A stretch of DNA of 64,000 nucleotides from Pseudomonas sp. DTU12.3 (GTDB lineage: Bacteria; Pseudomonadota; Gammaproteobacteria; Pseudomonadales; Pseudomonadaceae). The notes under the pieces were generated by a model. That model was not told the origin of the DNA. It saw only the letters and a list, made by a program, of their open reading frames with translations, and ran no database searches. The number at the start of each line of letters is the position of its first letter. Positions within the stretch are counted from its first letter, which is position 1. Position numbers and translations under genes: made by a program. This document shows positions 1-8,236 of this stretch, in pieces. Where the stretch lies: positions 2,731,501 to 2,795,500 of the forward strand of contig NZ_CP027218.1 of NCBI RefSeq assembly GCF_004124275.1, written 5' to 3'.

Positions 1-1001
1 CTGCGGTCATACAGATAACGCAGGCCCATGCCCATCTTGCCCCACACGCTGCCAGCGATCTGGTTCAGCGTGCGCGCATTCTCCAGTTTGTAGATCAGCC
101 GCAGTTGCAGGTGATCCTGCAGATTGCCGCCGACGCCCGGCAACTCATGAATCACGCCGATACCGAGACGCTCCAGCAGTGGCCGTGGGCCAATCCCGGA
201 GCGTTGCAAAATGCTCGGCGAGCCGACCGAACCGGCGCACAAGACGATTTCCTTGCGTGCCTTGAACTGTTTGCTTTGGCCTTCATGTCGCGCACTGACT
301 TTGGACGCGCGACCGTTCTCCAGCAGAACCCGATCGACTTCAACCCCGGTCAGCACCGTCAGATTTGTCCGGTTGCGCAGCGGTTTCAAAAACGCCTTCG
401 CCGCATTCCAGCGCACGCCGGCCTTCTGATTGACCTGAAAGTAGCCGCAACCCTCGTTATCGCCCTGATTGAAATCGTCGATGCTGGCAATCCCGCTTTG
501 TTCGGCAGCGCTGCGAAACGCGTCCAGGATCGGCCACGACAAGCGCTGCTGCTCGACGCGCCATTCACCCTTGGCACCGTGAAATTCGGCGGCGCCGGCA
601 AAGTGGTTTTCGCTCTGTTTGAACAGCGGCAGCACGTCATCCCAGGCCCAGCCCGGATTGCCCTCGGCCGCCCAGCCGTCGTAGTCGTTGGCCTGGCCGC
701 GCATGTAGATCATGCCGTTGATGGACGAACAGCCGCCGAGCACTTTGCCGCGCGGATAACTCAGCGCGCGACCGTTGAGGCCCGGTTGTTGTTCGGTCTT
801 GAAGCACCAGTCGGTGCGCGGGTTACCGATGCAGAACAGGTAACCGACAGGGATGTGAATCCACGCATAGTTGTCACGCCCGCCGGCTTCGAGCAACAGC
901 ACGCGCTGCTGCGGATCAGCCGACAGCCGATTCGCCAGCAGGCACCCGGCAGGGCCGGCGCCGACCACGATGTAGTCATATTCATCGAGGGAAGTCTGCA
1001 T
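1..1001 (-). CDS. GMC-family FAD oxidoreductase (choline dehydrogenase-like), N-terminal part
   Basis: Reading leftwards from an ATG at 1001, about 333 codons stay open to the window edge, so the C-terminal part is missing. An FAD-binding Rossmann motif, GAGPAG, lies at residues 14-19. A GMC signature ([13 protein letters not shown]) follows at about residue 85, and the second GMC signature region ([17 protein letters not shown]) at about residue 255. GMC enzymes oxidise alcohols or choline-type substrates with a flavin cofactor in the cytoplasm. The gene is divergent from a LysR gene 133 bp away, the usual layout for a LysR protein and its target. The substrate cannot be read from this fragment. 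Family assignment is firm; calling it a choline dehydrogenase would be a guess. Confidence 0.88.
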   Translation of the reverse strand, partial: MQTSLDEYDYIVVGAGPAGCLLANRLSADPQQRVLLLEAGGRDNYAWIHIPVGYLFCIGNPRTDWCFKTEQQPGLNGRALSYPRGKVLGGCSSINGMIYMRGQANDYDGWAAEGNPGWAWDDVLPLFKQSENHFAGAAEFHGAKGEWRVEQQRLSWPILDAFRSAAEQSGIASIDDFNQGDNEGCGYFQVNQKAGVRWNAAKAFLKPLRNRTNLTVLTGVEVDRVLLENGRASKVSARHEGQSKQFKARKEIVLCAGSVGSPSILQRSGIGPRPLLERLGIGVIHELPGVGGNLQDHLQLRLIYKLENARTLNQIAGSVWGKMGMGLRYLYDR

Positions 1002-1134
1002 TCCCTGACCTCGCTTTTTGTTTTTATTGTCGGACACTCTAGTTGTTAGCTTTCGTCAAAAGAATGTTAGTTTTTGCGCAGCCGCTGTGCGTTTTCAAAC
1101 AGCCTCACTTGACGATAGCCGACAAGGACACGCC

Positions 1135-2022
1135 ATGTTCGACTGGAACGACCTGCGGTTTTTTCTCGAACTGCAACGCAGCGGTCGCCTGCTCACCGCC
1201 GCCCGCCGCCTCAACACCACTCACGCCACCGTCGCCCGACACATCGAGGCCATCGAAAAAAGCCTCGGCACCGCATTGTTTGTTCAGCATGCGCAAGGTT
1301 ATGAAATGACCCCGGCGGGGGAGGCGCTGCTCAAGCATGCCGAGGCGATGGAGAACGTGGCGTTGCTGGCGCAGGAGGAAATCACCCAGTCGACCGCGCC
1401 GCTGGGCAAGATTCGTGTGGGGGTGACGGAAGGGCTCGGGATCAAATTTCTCGCCAGCCGCATGATTGGCCTGTTCGAACGTTATCCGGGACTGGAAGTG
1501 GAGCTGGTCGCGGTGCCGCGCTTCGTCAGCATCCTCAACCGCGAGGCGGAGATCAGTATTCATCTGGAACGGCCGGCGGCGGACATGCTGGTGACGCGCA
1601 AACTCACCGATTACCACCTCGCGCTCTACGCCAGTCAAAGCTACCTCGACAAAGCGCCGCCGCTGCACAGCCGTGAAGACCTCGGGCGGCATGCGTGGAT
1701 TGGTTATGTCGATGATTTGTTGTTCAGCCAGGAGTTGATGTTCCTCAACAGCTTCTGCCGCAGCCCGCGGGTGGTGTTTCACAGCACAAGCGTGATTGCC
1801 CAGCAGGAGGCTGCGCGGTCGGGATTGGGGATTGCGGTGTTGCCGTGCTACATGGCGTCATCTGACCCTGACCTTGTCCCATTGCTGCCGGATGAAAGCA
1901 TCGAGCGCAGTTACTGGATCAGCACGCGGCGCGAGCTGCACAAGTCGGTGCGGCTGCGGGTGGTCTGGGATTATGTGGTGGGGTTGTGTGAAGGGGAGCA
2001 GGGGTTGTTGCTTAACCTTTAA
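1135..2022 (+). CDS. LysR-family transcriptional regulator
   Basis: A 295-residue protein of normal LysR length. The N-terminal winged helix-turn-helix is at about residues 1-60 (WNDLRFFLELQRSGRLLTAA, then TTHATVARHIEAIEKSLG). A substrate-binding domain follows at about residues 88-290. The ATG at 1135 (MFDWNDLRFF) is chosen because it matches the usual LysR start; the frame stays open further upstream. It is divergent from the GMC oxidoreductase and probably controls that gene and itself. The inducer is unknown. The gene ends directly at a REP palindrome. Confidence 0.88.
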   Translation: MFDWNDLRFFLELQRSGRLLTAARRLNTTHATVARHIEAIEKSLGTALFVQHAQGYEMTPAGEALLKHAEAMENVALLAQEEITQSTAPLGKIRVGVTEGLGIKFLASRMIGLFERYPGLEVELVAVPRFVSILNREAEISIHLERPAADMLVTRKLTDYHLALYASQSYLDKAPPLHSREDLGRHAWIGYVDDLLFSQELMFLNSFCRSPRVVFHSTSVIAQQEAARSGLGIAVLPCYMASSDPDLVPLLPDESIERSYWISTRRELHKSVRLRVVWDYVVGLCEGEQGLLLNL

Positions 2023-2024
2023 AG

Positions 2025-2098
2025 TCAAAAGATCGCAGTCTTCGGCAGCTCCTACAGGGATGGGGGGTAGGAGCTGCCGAAGGCTGCGATCTTTTGAT
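2025..2098. repeat. REP inverted-repeat pair (GAGCTGCCGAAGGCTGC family)
   Basis: Two arms, AAAAGATCGCAG...TAGGAG in opposite orientation, are separated by about 12 bp and can form a long hairpin. The left arm has one change (cagtc for cagcc). It lies between the LysR stop and the arsR operator, and could act as a terminator or mRNA-end stabiliser for the LysR transcript. Confidence 0.9.
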
Positions 2099-2110
2099 CC
2101 GGGTTGCTTT

Positions 2111-2146
2111 ACATATGGAAATCCGTATATTCGAATTTCCATATGT
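2111..2146 (+). promoter_or_regulatory. Probable ArsR operator upstream of arsR
   Basis: A perfect 12-bp inverted repeat, ACATATGGAAAT (2111-2122) and ATTTCCATATGT (2135-2146), encloses a 12-bp AT-rich spacer. It ends 13 bp before the arsR start. ArsR-SmtB repressors bind dyads of this kind over their own promoters and release on As(III) or Sb(III). The symmetry is seen directly; binding by this ArsR is inferred. Confidence 0.75.
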
Positions 2147-2159
2147 ACAGGCCCGTGCC

Positions 2160-2507
2160 ATGCTCACCCCCACCGAAGTCTTCAAAAGCCTCGCCGACGA
2201 AACCCGCGTGCGCGCCATCCTGCTTATTTCTGGTCAAGGCGAACTGTGTGTCTGCGAGCTGATGTGTGCGCTCGACGACAGCCAGCCGAAAATCAGCCGC
2301 CACCTTGCGCAACTGCGCAGCAATGGTTTGCTGCTCGATCGCCGCCAGGGTCAATGGGTCTACTACCGCCTCAATCCGGATCTGCCTGAGTGGATTGGTG
2401 AAATCCTGCACGTGACCTCCAAGGCCAATGCCGATTGGCTCAAGGACAACGCCGCGCGCCTGCAGAACATGGACGGTCGGCCGGTTCGCGAAGCTGCCTG
2501 CTGCTGA
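2160..2507 (+). CDS. arsR: ArsR-family arsenic-responsive repressor
   Basis: A 115-residue winged-helix repressor. The segment ELCVCELMC places Cys30, Cys32 and Cys36 on the DNA-recognition helix, close to the C-x-C arsenite-sensing site of E. coli ArsR. The recognition region continues as SQPKISRHLAQLRSNGLL. The start at 2160 is preferred because it falls just after the perfect operator dyad; the open frame reaches back to 2094 through that dyad, so a longer protein is unlikely. It is the first gene of an arsR-arsC-arsH operon and should repress it until As(III) binds. The C-terminus ends in a Cys-Cys pair. Confidence 0.93.
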   Translation: MLTPTEVFKSLADETRVRAILLISGQGELCVCELMCALDDSQPKISRHLAQLRSNGLLLDRRQGQWVYYRLNPDLPEWIGEILHVTSKANADWLKDNAARLQNMDGRPVREAACC

Positions 2508-2527
2508 ATCTGATATCGGAGCGACTC

Positions 2528-2998
2528 ATGCGAATCCTGTTTATGTGCACGGCCAACAGCTGCCGCAGCATCCTTTCAGAAGCCCTGTTCAATCACTTGG
2601 CCCCCGCCGGTTTCGAAGCCGTCAGCGCCGGCAGTTTTCCCAAAGGGCAGGTGTTGCCGCACAGTCTGCTCACGCTGCAACAGGCCGGTATCGCCATCGA
2701 CGGCCTATACAGCAAAGGCAACGATGCCTTTGTAAACAATCCGCCTGACATCGTTATCACCGTTTGCGACAAGGCCGCTGGCGAGACGTGCCCGGTGTAC
2801 TTCGGCCCGGCGTTGAAGGCCCATTGGGGATTGGCAGATCCGTCGGAAGTGAGCGGCGACGAAGCCGCCATTGCCGCTGCCTTCCACGGCACATTGACGC
2901 GCATCGGCCAGCGCTGCCAAGCCTTTCTCGATCTGCCTTTTCAAGCACTCAGCCGCGATGAACTCAAAGCCGCACTCGAGCGCATCGGCGCGCTGTAA
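2528..2998 (+). CDS. arsC: Arsenate reductase, low-molecular-weight phosphatase type
   Basis: A 156-residue protein with the LMW protein tyrosine phosphatase loop C-x5-R at Cys7 to Arg13 (CTANSCR). The family's acidic motif appears as WGLADPSEVSG. This ArsC class reduces arsenate to arsenite through a cysteine relay, usually with thioredoxin. Cys80 (TVCDK) and Cys88 (GETCP) are candidate resolving cysteines. The ATG at 2528 lies 20 bp after arsR. Since arsenite is more toxic than arsenate, this enzyme normally works with an efflux pump, which is not present here. Confidence 0.9.
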   Translation: MRILFMCTANSCRSILSEALFNHLAPAGFEAVSAGSFPKGQVLPHSLLTLQQAGIAIDGLYSKGNDAFVNNPPDIVITVCDKAAGETCPVYFGPALKAHWGLADPSEVSGDEAAIAAAFHGTLTRIGQRCQAFLDLPFQALSRDELKAALERIGAL

Positions 2999-3007
2999 GG
3001 AGAATTT

Positions 3008-3724
3008 ATGTCGGAACATCTGCCCAACCTCGACGCCAGTTTGTTCGAGGCGGCCAAACCCTCCAGTCAAGAACCGCACAAACCGCGCATCCTGCTGCTC
3101 TACGGTTCAACCCGCGAGCGCTCTTTCAGCCGCTTGTTGGTAGAGGAGGCCGCGCGGCTGCTCGAACACTTCGGCGCTGAAACACGCATATTCAACCCGA
3201 CCGGCCTGCCGTTGCCCGACGACGTCCCTGTCGATCATCCGAAAGTGCAGGAACTGCGCGATCTGGTGTTGTGGTCGGAAGGACAGGTCTGGTGTTCGCC
3301 GGAACGTCACGGTGCCATGTCTGCGGTGTTCAAGGCGCAGATCGACTGGATCCCGCTGGAACTCGGCGCCGTGCGCCCGACCCAAGGCAAAACCCTCGCG
3401 GTGATGCAAGTCTGCGGCGGTTCGCAGTCGTTCAACGTGGTCAACCAATTGCGCGTGTTGGGCCGCTGGATGCGCATGTTCACCATCCCCAACCAATCCT
3501 CGGTGCCGAAGGCCTACATGGAATTCGACGACGCCGGGCGGATGAAACCGTCGCCGTTCTATGATCGAGTGGTCGATGTCATGGAAGAACTGGTGAAATT
3601 CACCGTGCTGCTGCGTGGCCAACAGACTCATCTGGTCGACCGCTATTCGGAGCGCAAAGAAAGTGCCGAGCAACTCATGAATCGCGTGAATCAGCGTTCG
3701 ATCCAAGCGCGCCCGGCCGGCTGA
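3008..3724 (+). CDS. arsH: ArsH, NADPH-dependent FMN reductase / organoarsenical oxidase
   Basis: A 238-residue flavodoxin-like protein. The FMN-binding loop [13 protein letters not shown] is at about residues 30-42, and the ArsH-typical WCSPERHG motif at about residue 97. ArsH proteins reduce FMN with NADPH and oxidise trivalent methylated or aromatic arsenicals to less toxic pentavalent forms. It starts 9 bp after arsC behind an AAGGAG-type ribosome-binding site, so it is the third gene of the ars operon. Length and motifs are normal. Confidence 0.93.
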   Translation: MSEHLPNLDASLFEAAKPSSQEPHKPRILLLYGSTRERSFSRLLVEEAARLLEHFGAETRIFNPTGLPLPDDVPVDHPKVQELRDLVLWSEGQVWCSPERHGAMSAVFKAQIDWIPLELGAVRPTQGKTLAVMQVCGGSQSFNVVNQLRVLGRWMRMFTIPNQSSVPKAYMEFDDAGRMKPSPFYDRVVDVMEELVKFTVLLRGQQTHLVDRYSERKESAEQLMNRVNQRSIQARPAG

Positions 3725-3823
3725 TCGCAGCCGGCCCATGCAACTAAATTCTCGCGCCACAGGTCACTCAATCAGCGGAGGTTGCTTCAATTCGCCCAAC
3801 CTCGAACATCGAAGACGCTGCCT

Positions 3824-4156
3824 GTGGCCACTCACCTCTATCGTCGCAACAACCTGTCACTCGACAGCCTTAATTTCTTCCTTGCGGATGTGCGCGACGG
3901 GCTCGGTCCCTATCTGGCGATTTACCTTTTGGCGGTGCATCACTGGGATCCGGCGTTTGGTCTAGGCGCGGCGCTGAGTAACGGTCTTGCCGGGCTGGTG
4001 GTTGAGGCGGCAGGTTACCGTGCGGCGTTTTTGACGTTGGCGGCGGTGGCTGCGGTGGCATTGGTTTTGTTGTGGGTGGCGTTTCCGGAGACGTTGCAGC
4101 GTTCTGCTGAATCAGGTACTCATCGGAGTGACTTGCCTTCTGCGACTGTGCCTTGA
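3824..4156 (+). pseudogene. MFS transporter remnant with large internal deletion
   Basis: The frame reads VATHLYRRNNLSLDSLNFF and ...VRDGLGPYLAIYLLAVHHWDP, like the first helix of a Pseudomonas major-facilitator transporter. It then jumps after about 43 codons to what looks like the last helices (GLGAALSNGLAGLVVEAAGY...LLWVAFPET). Only about 110 residues remain of an expected 400 or so. The join is in frame near 3953, so this looks like one internal deletion rather than gradual decay. The start may be GTG at 3824 or TTG at 3782. It follows arsH closely and shares its strand; a link to arsenic transport is only a guess. Confidence 0.75.
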
Positions 4157-4160
4157 AGAA

Positions 4161-4236
4161 GATCAACAGATCGCAGCCTTCGGCAGCTCCTACAGGGATG
4201 GGGGTAGGAGCTGCCGAAGGCTGCGATCTGTTGATC
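4161..4236. repeat. REP inverted-repeat pair (GAGCTGCCGAAGGCTGC family)
   Basis: Near-perfect arms GATCAACAGATCGCAGCC and its complement flank a short GGGATGGGG loop. It lies between the MFS remnant and the DUF4287 gene. Confidence 0.9.
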
Positions 4237-4432
4237 TGGCCTTATTTTTTCGAACGTGCCGCAAATCGCATTGCCCGCAGGCCAGAAATCCTGGTCGTCC
4301 GAGCGTTCGGTCAAAGTCGCTTCGCACTGATCCGCTGCAGCCACTTGCCGGGACAACGACGCGCGTCCACTCTATGGCAGTCGAAAAGGAGCGTCAGCCG
4401 ACCCTCCGTCGCGATCACAGGGAGCTTGCAGC

Positions 4433-4648
4433 ATGAGCGAAGACAGCAAAGTCAAAGGCCCGGCGTCCTACTTTCCCTCCATCGAAAAGAAGTACGGCCA
4501 ACCGATTGATCACTGGTTGAACCTCCTTGCCGGCCTCGGCGACAAAAAGCACATGGAGCGGGTCGCCTGGCTCAAGACCGAGCACGGCATGGGTCACGGC
4601 CACGCCAACGCACTGGTTGCGCATCATCTGGCGAGCAGTAAACAGTGA
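4433..4648 (+). CDS. DUF4287 family small protein
   Basis: A 71-residue soluble protein. It contains PSIEKKYGQPIDHWLNLL and LKTEHGMGHGHANALVAHH, the pattern of the DUF4287 domain. A GGGAG ribosome-binding site precedes the ATG. No catalytic motif is evident and the function is unknown. It is followed 67 bp later by the DapF-like gene and may be co-transcribed with it. Confidence 0.8.
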   Translation: MSEDSKVKGPASYFPSIEKKYGQPIDHWLNLLAGLGDKKHMERVAWLKTEHGMGHGHANALVAHHLASSKQ

Positions 4649-4715
4649 GGGCAGGGCGGCCATTGGCTGCGGCGCTCAAGCCTTTATCACAAGACCCGCA
4701 GCCAAGGCGCCACCG

Positions 4716-5525
4716 ATGTCGCTGAGCTTTCACAAGATGCACGCCAACGGCGACGACTTCGTCCTGGTCGACACCCGCAACAGCGCCAACCCGATCACCA
4801 GCGAACTGGCCCGGCGCTTGGGCGACCGCCATCTAGGCATCGGCTTCAACCAGCTCGCCGTGGTGCTCGACTGTGATGATGCCGATGCGCGCCTGCAATT
4901 CTGGAACGCCGACGGCTCCGTGCTGGATGTCTGCGGCAGCGCAACCCGTGGCGCCGCCGACCGACTGATGCGCGAGGCCAGTCGCAAATCGATCACGCTG
5001 CGCACCCAGCGTGGGCTGCTCACCTGCGAACGCACGCCATGCGGATTGATCGCCGTCGACATGGGCCAGCCGCTGTTCGACTGGACAGCGATTCCCCTGG
5101 CCCAGGCATACGACACGCTCGTACTGCCGTTGTCCGGCGACCCAAGCGCCTGCAGCATGGGCAATCCCCACTGCACGTATTTCGTCGACGACCTCGGCAC
5201 CGTCGACATCGCCAGCCTCGGCCCATCCCTAGAAAACCATCCCTTGTTTCCGCGCAAGACCAACGTCCATTTTGTGCAGATCATCGACCGCCAGCACATC
5301 CGCCTGCGCATCTGGGAACGCCACGGCGGCATCCCGCTCGGCTCCGGCTCATGCGCCTGCGGCGCCGCCGTCAACGGCATTCGCCGGGGCCTGCTCGACC
5401 ACACCGTCGAAGTCGAATGCGACGGCGGCCCCGTCAGCGTGCACTGGAACGGCAGCGGCAACGTCACCCTCAGCGGCCCGGTCGAACACGTCTACTCCGG
5501 CACAATCCCCGACACCCCCCTGTAG
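4716..5525 (+). CDS. Diaminopimelate epimerase paralogue with altered active site
   Basis: A 269-residue protein with the DapF fold signature: SFHKMHANGDDFVLVD at the N-terminus, FWNADGS..DVCGSATRG in the middle, GNPHC, and RIWERHGG near the end. Cys73, equivalent to the first catalytic cysteine, is kept. In an ungapped alignment with the canonical ER-x7-CGTGAC segment, the second catalytic cysteine falls on Ser210 (GSGSCAC). The usual GND and GFDQ motifs read GDD and GFNQ, and CGNG reads CGSA. Canonical DapF interconverts LL- and meso-diaminopimelate by a two-cysteine mechanism. This is probably a second, diverged homologue, perhaps acting on another amino acid. Its TAG stop lies inside a REP sequence. 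Confidence 0.8.
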   Translation: MSLSFHKMHANGDDFVLVDTRNSANPITSELARRLGDRHLGIGFNQLAVVLDCDDADARLQFWNADGSVLDVCGSATRGAADRLMREASRKSITLRTQRGLLTCERTPCGLIAVDMGQPLFDWTAIPLAQAYDTLVLPLSGDPSACSMGNPHCTYFVDDLGTVDIASLGPSLENHPLFPRKTNVHFVQIIDRQHIRLRIWERHGGIPLGSGSCACGAAVNGIRRGLLDHTVEVECDGGPVSVHWNGSGNVTLSGPVEHVYSGTIPDTPL

Positions 5526-5554
5526 GAGCTGCCGAAGGCTGCGATCTTTTGATC
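5521..5554. repeat. Single REP unit overlapping a stop codon
   Basis: One arm only, TGTAGGAGCTGCCGAAGG...GATCTTTTGATC. The TAG within its first bases is the stop codon of the DapF-like gene (5523-5525). Confidence 0.85.
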
Positions 5555-5646
5555 CCCCCACCAACCCACCCAACGAGCCGCCTGCAATTACGCAACATCC
5601 AACCGCTGGCAAACGTCGACTCACTGCGCACCTGATCCAGAACGGT

Positions 5647-7047
5647 TTACCCGGCAGCGGTAACCCGCGCAGCCTGCGCAGGGTTGCGCGACGTCACCAG
5701 GCCGATAAAGGAAATCGCCAGCGCCAGGCCAAGAGTGGTGGTGACCTCAGTGCGGTGCTGCGGGGTGATCATCATCACCGCCAGTGCGGCGCAGATGAAC
5801 ACGATCACCGCCCAGGTCAGCCAGGGAAACAGCCACATGCGAAAGGTCAGCTCGACGTTGCGCTGCCGCAACACCCGGCGCATGCGCAACTGCGACACCG
5901 CAATCGCCAGATACACCAGCAGGGCAATCGCGCCAGAGCTGGCCAGAAGGAACTCGAACAGCCCGGCGGGCATGACGTAGCTCCACACAGTAATCGCCGC
6001 GCCGAGCACGGTGCTGGCGATGACGGCTGCGCGTGGCACGCCTTCCGAGGACGTCACCTTCAACACTTTCGGCGCATCGCCTCGACGGCCCAGCGAGTAG
6101 AGCATGCGCGAGGCAATGTAGATCGAGGAGTTCATGCAACTGGCCACGGCAATCAGCACGACCACGTCGACCATGAATTTGGCATGCGGGATGTTCATGA
6201 TTTCCAGGGCGCGCTGATAAGAACCGACCGACGCGAGCAACGGGTCATTCCACGGCACCACCGAAATGACCACGAAAATCGACAGCAGGTAAAACACGCC
6301 GATGCGCCAGATCACCGAGCGCGTCGCCTTGGCAATATTGCGCGCCGGGTCATTCGATTCGGCGGCGGCGATGGTTACCGCTTCAGTACCGATAAAACTG
6401 AACATGATGGTGATAAAAGCGCCGACCACCGCCGACAATCCATTCGGTGCAAATCCGCCGTGCTCCGCCATCAAACCGCTCAACCCGCTGACTTCGCGGT
6501 CGGGCAGCCATCCCATCAACACGGCAAAACCCACGCCGATAAAACCGATGATCGCCACGACCTTGGCCATCGCGAACCAGAATTCGAACTCGCCATATTT
6601 CGACACGCTGAACAGGTTGGTCACCACCAGCGCAATGATCGACAGCAAGGCGAACAGCCACGCATCGACCTGTGGAAACCATTGGTGCAGCACATGGCCG
6701 GCGGCGAGTGCTTCGATAGGAATCACCAGCACCCAGAACCACCAGTACAGCCAGCCGATGGTAAACCCGGCCCAGCGCCCGATTGCCTGATCGGCATAGG
6801 TGGAAAACGAACCGGTGTCGGGATTGGCCACCGCCATCTCGCCGAGCATGCGCATGACCAGCACGACGAGCAAACCGGAGAAAAGATAAGCCAGAAGAAC
6901 CGCTGGGCCGGCCGCCGCAATGGCATGCCCCGAGCCTACGAACAAACCGGCGCCGATGATCCCTGCGATTGACAGCATTGTTACGTGACGAGGCTTGAAG
7001 CCCTGCGCCAATTGGCCACTCGAATCCTTGGAGTTCGGGCTAATCAT
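5647..7047 (-). CDS. gabP: GabP-like amino-acid permease (APC superfamily)
   Basis: A 466-residue membrane protein with about 12 predicted helices. It closely follows E. coli GabP in the segments I can recall: KPRHVTMLSIAGIIGAGLFVGS, NPDTGSFSTYADQAIGRWAG, GWLYWWFWVLVIP, YGEFEFW and SRMLYSLGRRGDAP. GabP imports gamma-aminobutyrate with protons. Related permeases carry other amino acids, so the substrate is inferred. The ATG at 7047 (MISPNSKDSS) is chosen; a TTG at 7080 is in frame but has no better ribosome-binding site. The 5' leader on this strand contains the multi-stem element at 7084-7149. Confidence 0.85.
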   Translation of the reverse strand: MISPNSKDSSGQLAQGFKPRHVTMLSIAGIIGAGLFVGSGHAIAAAGPAVLLAYLFSGLLVVLVMRMLGEMAVANPDTGSFSTYADQAIGRWAGFTIGWLYWWFWVLVIPIEALAAGHVLHQWFPQVDAWLFALLSIIALVVTNLFSVSKYGEFEFWFAMAKVVAIIGFIGVGFAVLMGWLPDREVSGLSGLMAEHGGFAPNGLSAVVGAFITIMFSFIGTEAVTIAAAESNDPARNIAKATRSVIWRIGVFYLLSIFVVISVVPWNDPLLASVGSYQRALEIMNIPHAKFMVDVVVLIAVASCMNSSIYIASRMLYSLGRRGDAPKVLKVTSSEGVPRAAVIASTVLGAAITVWSYVMPAGLFEFLLASSGAIALLVYLAIAVSQLRMRRVLRQRNVELTFRMWLFPWLTWAVIVFICAALAVMMITPQHRTEVTTTLGLALAISFIGLVTSRNPAQAARVTAAG

Positions 7048-7083
7048 TGGTTTTATTATTCTCTGCTGATCGACATTCAAGCG

Positions 7084-7149
7084 GGTTGAAAGGGGCCGCC
7101 GAGCATCGTTGATGCTTGCTCAACTTCCGCGAGGAAGCCCCTTTCAACC
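7084..7149. ncRNA. Compact three-stem structured element (possible leader RNA)
   Basis: A perfect 13-bp outer stem, GGTTGAAAGGGGC (7084-7096) with GCCCCTTTCAACC (7137-7149), encloses two hairpins. These are GCATC-GTT-GATGC (7103-7115) and CTTCC-GCGA-GGAAG (7124-7137, sharing one base with the outer stem). The GCGA loop is a GNRA tetraloop if the plus strand is transcribed. On the minus strand the element would lie in the gabP leader, 37 nt upstream of the start. The complementarity is seen directly; that it acts as an RNA, and from which strand, is inference. Confidence 0.45.
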
Positions 7150-7517
7150 GCCGCAGTTCTTATCAAACCCATCATCGCGATGTGATTATTTTGCTGAAAA
7201 GACGCTTCACCTTACCCGGCCTGTCCGCTGATTCAGTAGCCTGATCGCGCCATCTCCGTGTCTGATATCGACACGTAACAAGCGTGTGTTTTCGCTGAAA
7301 ACCACCCGGTCACTGCGGGGCAAGGGCAATGCCCAAGTTCGTCAAACGCCAACCCCGACCTCCCTGAAACAAACACATCCCCCTGTAGGCGTGAGCCTGC
7401 TCGCGAAAACGCCAGCCCAATCACCACAAAATCCAACCCCCACCACAACCTCGCGCACGCCCACAACGGCGCCGCCACCAACGCTCCAGGCACTGCTGCG
7501 AAACACCCCCGACCTCG
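7150..7517. other. Intergenic region, no gene seen
   Basis: About 370 bp between the structured element and the lipoprotein stop. It holds one degenerate single REP unit at about 7383-7413 (TGTAGGCGTGAGCCTGCTCGCG) and a small palindrome, CATCGCGATG, near 7173. An open frame on the minus strand at 7233-7493 lacks a family match and crosses the REP unit, so it is not called. Confidence 0.6.
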
Positions 7518-8189
7518 TTATCGAATGAACGCTCGCAAATCACTGGTCAGCTTATCGATCGCCGCCTTGAAGTCATTCGCCGTGATGGTCTGGTTGGCAT
7601 TTTTCAACTGGGTGCCGAACACTTTGCGCACGACTTTAGCCACCGTCTGTTGGTTGCTGGCGTCGATGAATTCGGCCTCGATGAACAACTCCGTGTCCTG
7701 ATCGCGATGCCCCGATATGGCTTGAACACCGCCCACCACTGCGGCGACCGGAATCACCTCATACCACTTCATGCCCTCGTTCTCGGCGTTCACTCCGGTA
7801 ATCGCTGCCCTCAGGATCAACGTCTTCGAGCCGGCGGCTGATGCAGGGTTGGTCACCACCCGATACTTCTGCCCGAGTACGCCTTTAGCCTGATTGGTCA
7901 TGTAGTTCTGCAACTCCTCCAGCGTCTTGCGGTTTACCCGCTCGTTCGGCTGCGGTGCCGGGTACAGTTCCAGTTTGTTGAAGACCACTGTGGTGTAGGC
8001 ATTCGGGTTCCACGACGGAATCACCCAGCGCATGGCTTTCTCGCCGCTGGTGGTGGTCACTTCCTGCAGATTGTTGTAGTTGGGCAGAAAGCCTGAATAC
8101 TGCTGGCGCTCAGTGACTTTCGAAGTGCAACCGCCGAGCAAGAGGCTGGTCAGTGCTACGCCGATGAACAGTTTTCGTGACGGGGTCAT
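7518..8189 (-). CDS. Lipoprotein, DUF3313-like
   Basis: A 223-residue exported lipoprotein. The signal peptide MTPSRKLFIGVALTSLL ends in the lipobox LLGGC with Cys21. The body (YSGFLPNYNNLQ, then WVIPSWNPNAYTTVVFNKLELYP, and a GGVQAISG stretch) resembles DUF3313 lipoproteins. No enzymatic motif is visible. It is the last gene of a co-oriented set after an arylsulfatase and a FadL-type porin, with a 47-bp gap to the porin gene. It is probably anchored in the outer membrane. Function unknown. Confidence 0.82.
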   Translation of the reverse strand: MTPSRKLFIGVALTSLLLGGCTSKVTERQQYSGFLPNYNNLQEVTTTSGEKAMRWVIPSWNPNAYTTVVFNKLELYPAPQPNERVNRKTLEELQNYMTNQAKGVLGQKYRVVTNPASAAGSKTLILRAAITGVNAENEGMKWYEVIPVAAVVGGVQAISGHRDQDTELFIEAEFIDASNQQTVAKVVRKVFGTQLKNANQTITANDFKAAIDKLTSDLRAFIR

Positions 8190-8236
8190 GGTGTTTGCTC
8201 CGAAGGGTGATGGGTCATGTTTTTAAGGGCGGGGCG

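Noticed and set aside
5272..6972. 566-codon open frame on the plus strand
   Set aside because: It is antisense to the gabP-like gene and starts inside the DapF-like gene; rich in Arg, His and Gln with no domain.
7233..7493. 86-codon open frame on the minus strand
   Set aside because: It crosses a REP unit, lacks a ribosome-binding site and resembles no family.
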